Program-made: the position numbers and the translations under genes
In this document: positions 7,925 through 14,525 of the stretch, in pieces
How the letters are laid out: the number at the start of each line of letters is the position of its first letter
How positions within the stretch are numbered: the first letter of the stretch is position 1
From: Oscillospiraceae bacterium
GTDB taxonomy: Bacteria; Bacillota; Clostridia; Oscillospirales; Ruminococcaceae
Assembly: GCA_018110985.1 (NCBI GenBank)
Contig: JAGAWT010000018.1
Span: 1-33,398 of the forward strand
Length of the DNA: 33,398 nt
Direction: 5' to 3'
The notes under the pieces: generated by a model
Seen by the model: only the letters and a program-made list of their open reading frames with translations
Database searches by the model: none
Told to the model about the DNA's origin: nothing

Positions 7925-8081
7925 ATGACCGCAGGAAATGTGAGCCGTGTCGCCCGTCACTTTATAAGGCAAACTTCATGGATCATATACATCCGGGATA
8001 CGACCCCCGCTGAACGGAAGACAGGCTTACACCTGTGCCTGCTTGTTGAAAGCAAAACTTGTACCGAAAGGAAGTTATTTT
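7925..8081 (+). promoter_or_regulatory. Long leader of the CDF transporter gene, possibly structured
   Basis: About 150 nt before the transporter ATG contain no ORF of note but several complementary segments: GGAT/ATCC around 7980-7997, CGGG/CCCG near 7996-8011, and CAGGC/GCCTG near 8022-8041. The segment AAGGCAAAC (7967-7975) recalls the start of the GEMM-I (c-di-GMP) aptamer, but the remaining conserved parts are absent. It does not match the NiCo or yybP-ykoY consensus as I remember them. It may be an unassigned metal-responsive leader; no clear promoter was found. Confidence 0.3.
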
Positions 8082-9221
8082 ATGAACAGCAATAAAAACG
8101 ACATCGGCTATGCAGCCGCAGAAAGGGAAAGGATAATAGTCAGGACAAGCATCACAGGCATAGGGGCTAATGTGCTGCTTGCGGTATTCAAGGCATTTGT
8201 GGGGATAGTTTCACATTCTATCGCCGTCACCCTTGATGCGGTGAACAACCTCTCCGATGCCATGTCCTCGGTGGTGACTATCATAGGCGCAAAGCTGGGT
8301 GCCAAAAAGCCCGACAAAAAGCACCCGCTGGGCTACGGCCGCATAGAGTATCTGAGTTCTCTTATCGTTGCGACGCTGGTGCTTTATGCGGGCATAACTT
8401 CTCTTGTGGAATCCGTTAAAAAGATCATACATCCCGAAACTCCCGAATACGGCATCGTCTCCCTGATAATAATATCTGTTGCCATTGCTGTAAAACTCAT
8501 TCTCGGAAGGTATGTGAAGGGACAGGGGGAAAAGGTGAATTCCGGTGCTCTCATTGCTTCCGGCTCCGATGCCACATTTGATGCGGTGCTGTCCTCCTCC
8601 GTGCTGCTTTCTGCCATTATCTTCCTTTTGTGGGGGATATCTCTGGAGGCATATGTGGGTGTTGTCATAGCGGGTTTCATCATCAAAGCGGGTCTTGAGA
8701 TGATGAAGGATACGGTCGATGACATCATAGGCAGCCGTATCGACAAGGAAATGAGCCATAATATTAAGGAGGTGCTTACCTCCGAGCCCGAAGTTCTGGG
8801 CGCCTACGACCTTACGCTTTACAACTACGGTCCTGACAGGAACTACGGTACCGTTCATCTTGAACTTCCCGACACAATGACAGTGGACAAGGTCGACAGG
8901 CTCACACGAAGGGTACAGTACAAGGTGTACTGCGAGACGGGAATAATACTTACCGGCATAGGGGTCTATTCCCACAACACCTCCGACGAAAAGGCAATGG
9001 AGATGAGGCAGAGAGTAGAGGAAAAGGTGCTCTCTCATGACTGGGCATTGCAGATACACGGCTTTTATGCAGACACAGAGAGCAGGACTATCAGGTTCGA
9101 CACGGTGATCAGCTTCGATAAGCCTTCCGCAGAGGGCGTGGCAGAGCTTGTAAAGGAAGTAAAGGAGATGTATCCGGATTTCGATGTATATGTTTTCCCG
9201 GATGTGGATGTGGCGGATTGA
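8082..9221 (+). CDS. Cation diffusion facilitator (CDF) family metal efflux transporter
   Basis: CDF proteins export divalent metals (Zn, Fe, Co, Mn) in exchange for protons. Six hydrophobic segments span roughly residues 20-215. The TM2 metal-site motif DAVNNLSDAMSS (HxxxD or DxxxD type, here D-x3-D) and the HPLGYGRIEYLSS motif of the family are clear, as is the second site SDATFDAVLSS in TM5. A long cytoplasmic C-terminal domain (about 170 residues) with ferredoxin-like fold character follows. The open frame extends upstream to 8043, but AAAGGAAG lies just before the ATG at 8082 (MNSNKND), which I take as the start. The specific metal is not determinable by eye. Confidence 0.92.
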   Translation: MNSNKNDIGYAAAERERIIVRTSITGIGANVLLAVFKAFVGIVSHSIAVTLDAVNNLSDAMSSVVTIIGAKLGAKKPDKKHPLGYGRIEYLSSLIVATLVLYAGITSLVESVKKIIHPETPEYGIVSLIIISVAIAVKLILGRYVKGQGEKVNSGALIASGSDATFDAVLSSSVLLSAIIFLLWGISLEAYVGVVIAGFIIKAGLEMMKDTVDDIIGSRIDKEMSHNIKEVLTSEPEVLGAYDLTLYNYGPDRNYGTVHLELPDTMTVDKVDRLTRRVQYKVYCETGIILTGIGVYSHNTSDEKAMEMRQRVEEKVLSHDWALQIHGFYADTESRTIRFDTVISFDKPSAEGVAELVKEVKEMYPDFDVYVFPDVDVAD

Positions 9222-9236
9222 GAGCAGCAAGAACAA

Positions 9237-9408
9237 TGCCCTTCAAGTGGTGGCATAAGATGATCCGTTAGCCCAAAGCCTGATGACATACTCGCTTTCT
9301 ATTCCGTATATATTGAGATCATAGTTGTGGCGCATCTCATATCTGACTGACACCCTAACGAAATAATAATTGTCCGTAAGCTCTCCGGGAAAGCCACAAA
9401 TATGTTAA
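9237..9408 (-). pseudogene. C-terminal remnant of an unknown protein
   Basis: The minus strand is open from about 9399 to a TGA near 9250 and reads like real protein (for example ELTDNYYFVRVSV and LNIYGIESEYVIRLWANG). It has no start codon, and a TAA closes the frame at its upstream end. It looks like the last 50-55 codons of a gene whose 5' part was lost when the accessory region to its right was acquired. The family is not recognised. The stop codon comes within about 30 nt of the CDF transporter stop, so the two genes were once convergent neighbours. Confidence 0.4.
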
Positions 9409-9420
9409 TAGGAGTCATTT

Positions 9421-10464
9421 ATGGTAGAACTATATGTCAACGATATAGCGAATGCTCTGAAGAATAAAAGCTACTTTTCCGCATTAGCTATGTCGCTTGC
9501 ACTGCCTGATATTTGCGGTACAGCAGAATATCCAAACGAAACAATTACGGCAAAGCGCTATATTGGGTGGTATAATAAATATCTCGGAGAGTATATGTCA
9601 GACGATAGAGGTAATCCGTACCTGAGCGGTGAGATCGTATATAATCTCAGAAATACCTTTCTTCACACAGGCTCACCGAATATAGACAGCAACAAGGTCA
9701 ATGACGAAGCAAACCGGCTCGACAGGTTTGTGCTGATACTTGGCGATGGCACCAAAATATGGAGTATGACCTCATTTGTTGATACCCCTATTGTTAAGCT
9801 GCGTATCATGAAGGTCGATGTTACATATTTATGTCAAACAATATGTGACTGTTCACTTTGGTACTATAAGAACAATGCCAATAGATTCCATTTCGATTTT
9901 TCAATAGATACACAAGAACATCTACTTTCCGGAGAGAGTGAGCCGTCTTCAGGTGATCCGATCATCAAAGCACTTAATCATAAGTTAGAACAATCAGGCG
10001 ATACTCGAAGATTTCAGGAATCTCAGGATCACACCATGGCTGATGATATTACTGAAGGCTTAAATTACATCTTTTCAAATGAGGAGTTAAAGCAGAAGCT
10101 TCTGAACGGCGAGGAGATCAAGTTAGTAGGAGCAATGTTGCCAACTGACACACCCGTCATTACTTCAAATACTGAGCCGACGGTAAAGAAAGAATCAGCA
10201 CCTGAGAAAAAAACCGCTTCTACTTCTACACCAAAAAAGATAACTAAGCCAGATAAGAGAGAAGCACAGGTGCGCTCTTTCTTCGGTCAGCACTTTAAGG
10301 AAAAGAAATATAAGCAGAAAAAAGAGATCATAATTCAGGCGATATTAAAAGCTAAAACCAAACAACAAGTCAACAATGCTCTTATGAAGTCTTTTGCAAG
10401 TGAAGAAACGGGAGTGATATACAAACGGCTATCTCCTTTGCTCACTTCGCTGCCAGGTAAATAA
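9421..10464 (+). CDS. Hypothetical two-part protein, AT-rich accessory gene
   Basis: 347 residues. The N-terminal 180 residues resemble an uncharacterised domain seen in scattered bacteria (pattern: ALAMSLALPDICG, then YIGWYNKYLG, then NLRNTFLHTGSP). It has the helical look of HEPN-like or apoptosis-type accessory proteins, but this is only an impression. A low-complexity linker (about 240-280, rich in T, P and K) joins it to a strongly basic C-terminal domain of about 75 residues with KKYKQKKEIIIQAILKAK. A clean ribosome site (TAGGAGT) precedes the ATG. Its base composition is more AT-rich than the flanking core genes, and it sits just outside the element repeat at 10527. Function unknown. 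Confidence 0.75.
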   Translation: MVELYVNDIANALKNKSYFSALAMSLALPDICGTAEYPNETITAKRYIGWYNKYLGEYMSDDRGNPYLSGEIVYNLRNTFLHTGSPNIDSNKVNDEANRLDRFVLILGDGTKIWSMTSFVDTPIVKLRIMKVDVTYLCQTICDCSLWYYKNNANRFHFDFSIDTQEHLLSGESEPSSGDPIIKALNHKLEQSGDTRRFQESQDHTMADDITEGLNYIFSNEELKQKLLNGEEIKLVGAMLPTDTPVITSNTEPTVKKESAPEKKTASTSTPKKITKPDKREAQVRSFFGQHFKEKKYKQKKEIIIQAILKAKTKQQVNNALMKSFASEETGVIYKRLSPLLTSLPGK

Positions 10465-10492
10465 TCAACGATATGGACGCCCTTTGATACCG

Positions 10493-11526
10493 TTAGGGGA
10501 ATATGATGTTCAAAGCAAGATAAATGATTACTTGTTCATCTCTGCAATTGCAGCCTGAGCAGCCCTCCACCAACGCAGGCGCATAAGATGCCCCAAAAAG
10601 CTCGATTTTATGGGCTTTTTTGTCACCCTCCACATTGCACGTTTTAGGAGTTTTGTCATCGCCTGTGAAGTGCAGATACCAATCGAAGGAGTTCTCATTC
10701 ACCACTATTTTTACTACAAATGCTTCGATAACTGCCTCGGGTATATCCTCATCGGAGTCGAAATCAGTGTACCGTTCAAGAGCATATCTCAGCAGAGTGA
10801 TACGCTCGTTGTGGTCGGGAACATCACTTGTCTCTGTGACTTTCTTCGTGGGCGAAAGCTCGCATATCTGCTCCTGCAAAGAAGCTATCTGCGTATCGAC
10901 TTCCGACTTCATGTTCATAAACTGCTCTTTTGTGATCTCATCGTCAGCCCTCATGGAGATCAGTTTGTTCAAACGCTTTTCCAGTTTGTCAAGCTCTGCC
11001 TTTTTCTGTGCGATGAGCTCGGAATTATCCTTAACGACCTCTTCATCGCCGATATGTTTTTCAAGCATCTCCTCGGCGATGTCAAGTATCCTGTCGGTGT
11101 TCCTCAGAAACTCATGGAACAGGTTCTTCGCCATGAACTGTAACTTCCAGCCGGTGTATCATCTGCGAGGTGCAGATACCCTCCCTGGGCAGTCCCTTTT
11201 TCAGCCTTGTCCTGATAGTTCCGTTGCGTATCTGCGAGTAGCACATTTACCCGTACTGGGTACCCTTTGATGTGGTGTGCCATACCTTGCGGTTGAATGT
11301 GCATCCGCAGGAGCAGATCAGCAGCCTGCACCATACGTCCGAAACGGGCTTCTTGCCCTTTTCCTTTCGTCCTGTCTTGTTGGCAGGATTTTTCAGCCTC
11401 TTGCTTTCCATTATCTCTTGCACCCTGTTGAATTCCTCCAGTGTAACGATAGGCTCGTGTCTGCCATCAACTCGGAGACGATCTATCTCACCGAAATTGT
11501 TGATCTCCCTTGATGCTTGAATAGTT
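10493..11526 (-). pseudogene. Truncated, frameshifted large serine recombinase
   Basis: Read on the minus strand from 11526, the sequence encodes the end of the recombinase domain (HEPIVTLEEFNRVQEIM), the zinc beta-ribbon (ICSCGCTFNRKVWHTTSKG), then CYSQIRNGTIRTRLKKG. The C-terminal coiled coil follows (10493-11134; AELDKLEKRLNKLISM, DEITKEQFMNMKSEVD), so this is a large serine recombinase. It is broken three ways. A TAA at 11249-11247 follows QYG. A one-base shift near 11150-11156 separates CTSQMI from GWKLQFM. The whole N-terminal catalytic domain, with its serine, is missing; ogt lies there instead. The last codons run through a copy of the ppdK 3' end (10563-10527) and end at an unrelated stop. 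Confidence 0.8.
10527..10563. repeat. Left copy of the 37-bp direct repeat (attachment-site-like)
   Basis: These 37 bp are identical, except for one base (G at 10534 against T at 14496), to 14489-14525, the 3' end of ppdK including its stop. On the minus strand the copy would read AAQAAIAEMNK-stop in the ppdK frame. It has no ppdK body upstream, so it is the displaced target end left by integration. Together the copies bound about 4.0 kb. Confidence 0.85.
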
Positions 11527-11527
11527 T

Positions 11528-12022
11528 TTATAATGCTTTTTCCAGTTTCAGAAGCTCTATCTTCTTATCAATACCGCCTGCGTATCCGGTCAGACTTCCA
11601 TCCGCTCCGAATACTCTGTGGCACGGGATAATAATCGAGATAGGATTATGTCCCACAGCACCGCCAACTGCCTGAGCGGACATTCTCTCCACACCATTCT
11701 GCTTTGCGATGATATTTGCTATCTCACCATAGGTCATGGTATGCCCGTAGGGTATCGTAAGAAGTATATCATAGATTGCCTTGCGGAACGGTGTAGTGTT
11801 CAGACTGATTTGCGGAGTGAAGTCGGGATTTCTGCCGCTGAAATATATATCGAGCCAGTTGACAGTCTGCGTGAATATCGGCAGCTCTGCTTTGGTGCTT
11901 TCGGATATGAACTTATGGGGAAAGTGTTTCTGTCCGTCGAACCATAAGCCTGTGAGAGATTCACCGTTGCCGGCGAGGGTTATTCCGCCGAGGGGAGAAG
12001 CGTAGCGATATGTATAAACCAT
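11528..12022 (-). CDS. ogt: Methylated-DNA--protein-cysteine S-methyltransferase (Ogt type)
   Basis: A suicide repair protein that moves alkyl groups from O6-alkylguanine to its own cysteine. The active-site motif is IIPCHRVFG, the helix-turn-helix region is PYGHTMTYGEIANIIA, and ERMSAQAVGGAVGHNPI carries the DNA-binding arginine-finger region. The C-terminus GSLTGYAGGIDKKIELLKLE is typical. At 164 residues the length fits the Ogt form without an Ada domain. It lies 15 nt downstream of the PD-(D/E)XK-like gene and is probably cotranscribed with it. Its 3' end abuts the truncated recombinase, so it probably marks the deletion or insertion point that removed the recombinase N-terminus. Confidence 0.93.
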   Translation of the reverse strand: MVYTYRYASPLGGITLAGNGESLTGLWFDGQKHFPHKFISESTKAELPIFTQTVNWLDIYFSGRNPDFTPQISLNTTPFRKAIYDILLTIPYGHTMTYGEIANIIAKQNGVERMSAQAVGGAVGHNPISIIIPCHRVFGADGSLTGYAGGIDKKIELLKLEKAL

Positions 12023-12037
12023 GTTAGTTTTCTTTCT

Positions 12038-12502
12038 TCAATAAAATCGTGAAAAGTCAGTACATAAGTATTTTTCAAACTGCTTTTTGCAGTATTCTTT
12101 TTTTATTCCGGTTGTCTTATCCTTTCTATTACCATTAAACCAGATGCTGTGCTTACCTTTGCTCTTTCCGTTCTTATTTGTTACACACTCATTAAGGAAT
12201 TCCTCAGAGGACATTATCCACATTGAATCAAGTCGTTCAGAATAAAATACAAAATAGAAATTGGGTGTCAGCTCATGTGTAATAGCTGCAAATAGTGCAG
12301 CATCCCCATCGGCTACTTCATTTGATCTCGCTTTTATTTGTATCTCGATAAAAGTGCCGTCTGCTTTTTTGATAACACAGTCTACACCATGATCATCAAC
12401 AAGCGGAAGATAAACATCTAATTTTTCCATTAGCATTTTTCCGACAAGGAAATATTCCATTCGTTTTCCAAAACTGGCAGAGTCTTTAAAAGGTATTCCC
12501 AT
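12038..12502 (-). CDS. Small protein with a PD-(D/E)XK nuclease-like domain
   Basis: 154 residues. The central segment HGVDCVIKKADGTFIEIQIKAR has the pattern D-x(10-12)-E-x-Q-x-K of the PD-(D/E)XK nuclease fold as seen in intron-associated endonuclease-like and DUF4365-type domains. The putative residues are the Asp of GVD, the Glu of IEIQ and the Lys of IKAR. The rest is unrecognised, ending in a basic region and an aromatic C-terminus (FSRFY). It may be a nuclease or resolvase-like accessory protein; whether it cleaves DNA is unknown. A near-perfect AAGGAGGA site precedes the ATG, and ogt follows after 15 nt. Confidence 0.75.
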   Translation of the reverse strand: MGIPFKDSASFGKRMEYFLVGKMLMEKLDVYLPLVDDHGVDCVIKKADGTFIEIQIKARSNEVADGDAALFAAITHELTPNFYFVFYSERLDSMWIMSSEEFLNECVTNKNGKSKGKHSIWFNGNRKDKTTGIKKEYCKKQFEKYLCTDFSRFY

Positions 12503-12539
12503 GACAAATCCTCCTTATCTGATTTGAATGACTGCTTAT

Positions 12540-12568
12540 ATTATAACTCTTATAACTTGAAAAGTCAA
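12540..12568 (-). promoter_or_regulatory. Promoter of the PD-(D/E)XK-like gene and ogt
   Basis: Minus strand: TTGACT (12568-12563), 17 nt, TATAAT (12545-12540), 38 nt before the ATG at 12502. Confidence 0.8.
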
Positions 12569-12727
12569 TCGAGTCAAAAGGCTAAAAGAGAAACACGCCA
12601 CGCAGGGACGTTTCTAAACCAGCAAGCACGGTATCCCCGCATTACAATTTTGTAACGTTTTTTAGGTTACAAACATAAAATAGTATATTCTCAACAATTC
12701 TTCATTCAACAAACAATAATCATAAAC
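12569..12727. other. Intergenic stretch of the element with a palindrome
   Basis: No gene is visible here. A palindrome-like TTACAATTTTGTAA lies near 12641-12654, and a second TTACAA half-site about 20 nt further on. Such TACA/TGTA elements resemble operators of BlaI/MecI-type repressors, but no such repressor is encoded nearby. Confidence 0.25.
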
Positions 12728-12757
12728 CACCGCTCAGGTTCGCCCTGAACGGCGGTG
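12728..12757. terminator. Hairpin after the AAA ATPase gene
   Basis: Arms CACCGC/GCGGTG and TCAGG/CCTGA with a 3-nt bulge and a 5-nt loop, starting 3 nt after the ATPase stop at 12761 (minus strand). The stronger U-tract (TTTTT) is on the plus strand. On the minus side it is TTTATGATTATTG, so it may work in both directions, with moderate efficiency for the ATPase gene. Confidence 0.6.
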
Positions 12758-12760
12758 TTT

Positions 12761-14119
12761 TTATAGACAAATCGTCATATAAGGCGGTATGCAAACAATG
12801 TCCTCTTTGAAACTGAGATTCCGTGGGTGTATCACATAGCACTCACCTATACGAGCTTTGTACTTCTCCTTGAAGCGTTTAAGCGACTCTATCGAATACT
12901 TCTTGCCCGACTTGACTTCGATCGGGAACATCTTGTATTTCAGCTTGCTGTTGTTGGAGATCAGGAAGTCTATCTCGATGTCATTGCGGTGCTTATCAAC
13001 GTTGTACTGCGTGTAGAAATACAGCTTGTGACCGTTCGCTGTCAGCATCTGAGCGATAGTGTTCTCATAGAGCATTCCCTCGTTCATATTCAACTTGTCA
13101 CCGAGTATCTGCTTGTAGACTTCATCTTCCAGCAGTTCGTTCTCGTCAAAGGCATGGCTGACCAGCAGTCCCGTGTCGCCAAGATAGCACTTTACATACG
13201 ATCTGTTCTCATTGATCGACAGCCCGATATTAGGATCGTTGCACAGAAAGCATTCGTTGGAGATCATCGAATCCGACAGCCAGAAGAAGGTCTCCTCATA
13301 GTGCTCTGCCTTACTTCCTGCTGAAATATCATTGAAAACGACACGTTTTTCGTGCTGAGAGAGCAGACCGGGTATCTGATCGAATATAGTCAGGACTTTG
13401 CTCCTGCACTTGCTGTCTATATTCATGATGTCACTGCGGTAGAGTGCAAGAATATCACGCTTTTCGATATCGGCTTTGTCGAAGTCCTTCCTGCTATCAA
13501 GGAAAGCGATAACACTCTGCGGTATACCTCCCACAAGCATATACTGCTTGAACAGGAGCATCGCTTTGTGGTGAAGCTCATTTTCAAGGGGAACTCTATC
13601 GGCAAAGCACTTACGAATATAACCGCATATCTGCTCCTCACCCAAAGCATCGCAGAACTCCTCAAAATCCAGCGGATACATACTCAGATGGCGCTCCTCC
13701 GAGGGAATGACGATATCCTTGACGTTCTCCTTGATGGAAATGAGCGAGCCTGTTTCGATATAGTCGTATCTGCCGTCGGCAACAAGATACTTGACACATT
13801 CTCTCGCTTTGGGGTACATCTGTACCTCGTCAAAGATAATAAGCGACTCACGCTCATAAAGCTTCACACCGTAGTAGGTGGACAGCAGCATGAAGAATGT
13901 GTCAAGATCGTTCATGTGTTTCACGAAATAGTCCTTCACTTCATCGGGGCACTTGGCGAAGTCGATCAGTATGTAGCTCTTATATTCGTTTCTGCCGAAT
14001 TCCTCACAAATCGTTGACTTACCGATACGCCTTGCCCCTTCGATCAAAAAGGCTTTCTTGCCGTTCAGCTCTTTTTTTAGGGTCAGCAGCTTGTTATACA
14101 TTTTACGTTTCAGTATCAT
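12761..14119 (-). CDS. AAA ATPase with C-terminal DUF4143 domain
   Basis: 452 residues. An N-terminal AAA_14 domain has the Walker A motif GARRIGKST near residues 28-36 and Walker B SLIIFDEVQMYPKA. The middle has the conserved QYMLVGGIPQSV. The DUF4143 domain follows, ending in the restriction-nuclease-like segment DIEIDFLISN...FPIEVKSGKKYS (E-x-K). This family is common in gut Firmicutes and Bacteroidetes, is often mobile, and has no settled function. The gene has its own promoter and an unusual repeat-bearing leader (14140-14220). It is cargo of the ppdK-integrated element. Confidence 0.9.
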   Translation of the reverse strand: MILKRKMYNKLLTLKKELNGKKAFLIEGARRIGKSTICEEFGRNEYKSYILIDFAKCPDEVKDYFVKHMNDLDTFFMLLSTYYGVKLYERESLIIFDEVQMYPKARECVKYLVADGRYDYIETGSLISIKENVKDIVIPSEERHLSMYPLDFEEFCDALGEEQICGYIRKCFADRVPLENELHHKAMLLFKQYMLVGGIPQSVIAFLDSRKDFDKADIEKRDILALYRSDIMNIDSKCRSKVLTIFDQIPGLLSQHEKRVVFNDISAGSKAEHYEETFFWLSDSMISNECFLCNDPNIGLSINENRSYVKCYLGDTGLLVSHAFDENELLEDEVYKQILGDKLNMNEGMLYENTIAQMLTANGHKLYFYTQYNVDKHRNDIEIDFLISNNSKLKYKMFPIEVKSGKKYSIESLKRFKEKYKARIGECYVIHPRNLSFKEDIVCIPPYMTICL

Positions 14120-14139
14120 GATAACGCCTCATTTCCATA

Positions 14140-14220
14140 ATACGCAGGTTTTAGCTTGCTTGTAAGTTCCTGAATGCGCAGGTTTACAATATGCTATAAA
14201 TCCCATTATGCGCAGGTTTA
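14140..14220 (-). repeat. Three 13-bp direct repeats at a strict 34-bp period in the ATPase leader
   Basis: On the plus strand the copies are atacgcaggtttt (14140), atgcgcaggttta (14174) and atgcgcaggttta (14208). The starts are exactly 34 nt apart, and the spacers are unrelated except for a loose GGNAN element. They lie between the ATPase promoter (14226-14254) and its ATG (14119), inside the transcript. They could be operators placed about three helical turns apart or repeated RNA-binding sites. Confidence 0.7.
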
Positions 14221-14225
14221 AGATA

Positions 14226-14254
14226 ATTATACTATATGGAAACGAAAAAGTCAA
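14226..14254 (-). promoter_or_regulatory. Promoter of the AAA/DUF4143 ATPase gene
   Basis: Minus strand: TTGACT (14254-14249), 17-nt spacer, TATAAT (14231-14226), about 107 nt before the ATG at 14119. A second TTGAC overlaps just upstream. Confidence 0.75.
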
Positions 14255-14304
14255 GTGTCAAGTAAAAACGCACATTCACGTAAAACGCCCATATTTCAAG
14301 CCAC

Positions 14305-14337
14305 AAAAAAAGCTCTCACAGCCGAAACTGTGAGAGC
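14305..14337 (-). terminator. Strong Rho-independent terminator
   Basis: Perfect 10-bp arms GCTCTCACAG/CTGTGAGAGC with a 6-nt loop, followed on the minus strand by seven U. It ends transcripts coming from ppdK and from the recombinase-tail frame, and separates them from the ATPase promoter. Confidence 0.92.
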
Positions 14338-14371
14338 CTTATCATTAACTATTCTATCGGCTCAGACATAC

Positions 14372-14525
14372 ACGTTTACACGGATGTCACGCCAATTATG
14401 GAATTCACGCTTCTCGGACTTAGCTTTGAAGTACATCTCCGCATCGCCCTGAAACAGCGTAAAATCGCCGATTTTGAGATAGTCGTGAATTACTTTTTCA
14501 TCTCTGCAATTGCAGCCTGAGCAGC
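14372..14525 (-). pseudogene. Stranded C-terminal tail continuing the recombinase frame
   Basis: On the minus strand, the phase used by the recombinase in its copy of the repeat (CSGCNCRDE) stays open here through the ppdK-side copy. It continues as VIHDYLKIGDF, then GDAEMYFKAK and HNWRDIRVNVYV, to a TGA at 14374. It has no start codon of its own and is out of phase with ppdK. The composition is protein-like. I read it as the original C-terminus of the serine recombinase, separated from its gene when the element integrated through a site lying within the coding sequence. Confidence 0.6.
14489..14525. repeat. Right copy of the 37-bp direct repeat, forming the ppdK 3' end
   Basis: Contains the last codons and stop of ppdK (AAQAAIAEMKK-stop on the minus strand) and matches 10527-10563 at 36 of 37 positions. 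Because the repeat supplies the ppdK end, integration leaves the enzyme whole. Confidence 0.85.

Larger units (their letters stand above)
10527..14525. mobile_element. Decayed integrative element inserted in the 3' end of ppdK
   Basis: Direct repeats at 10527-10563 and 14489-14525, derived from the last codons of ppdK, flank a block with a serine recombinase remnant at one end and three accessory genes: ogt, a PD-(D/E)XK-like protein and an AAA/DUF4143 ATPase. Integration kept ppdK complete. At the ppdK side a stranded reading frame continues the recombinase frame across the repeat (14372-14525). With the catalytic domain lost, the element should no longer move by itself. That the recombinase made this insertion is inference, but its position at the element end is usual for integrases. 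Confidence 0.75.

Noticed and set aside
7925-8081. c-di-GMP (GEMM-I), NiCo or yybP-ykoY riboswitch upstream of the CDF transporter
   Set aside because: Only a short segment matches GEMM-I, and the other conserved blocks are missing; the Mn and NiCo consensus elements are not seen.
9065-9289. Minus-strand ORF starting MSSGFGLTDHLMPP
   Set aside because: Most of it is antisense to the CDF transporter, and another frame in 9237-9408 reads more like a protein.
14140-14220. CRISPR array suggested by evenly spaced repeats
   Set aside because: Repeats are only 13 bp with 21-bp spacers and three copies, lie in a gene leader, and no cas genes are present.
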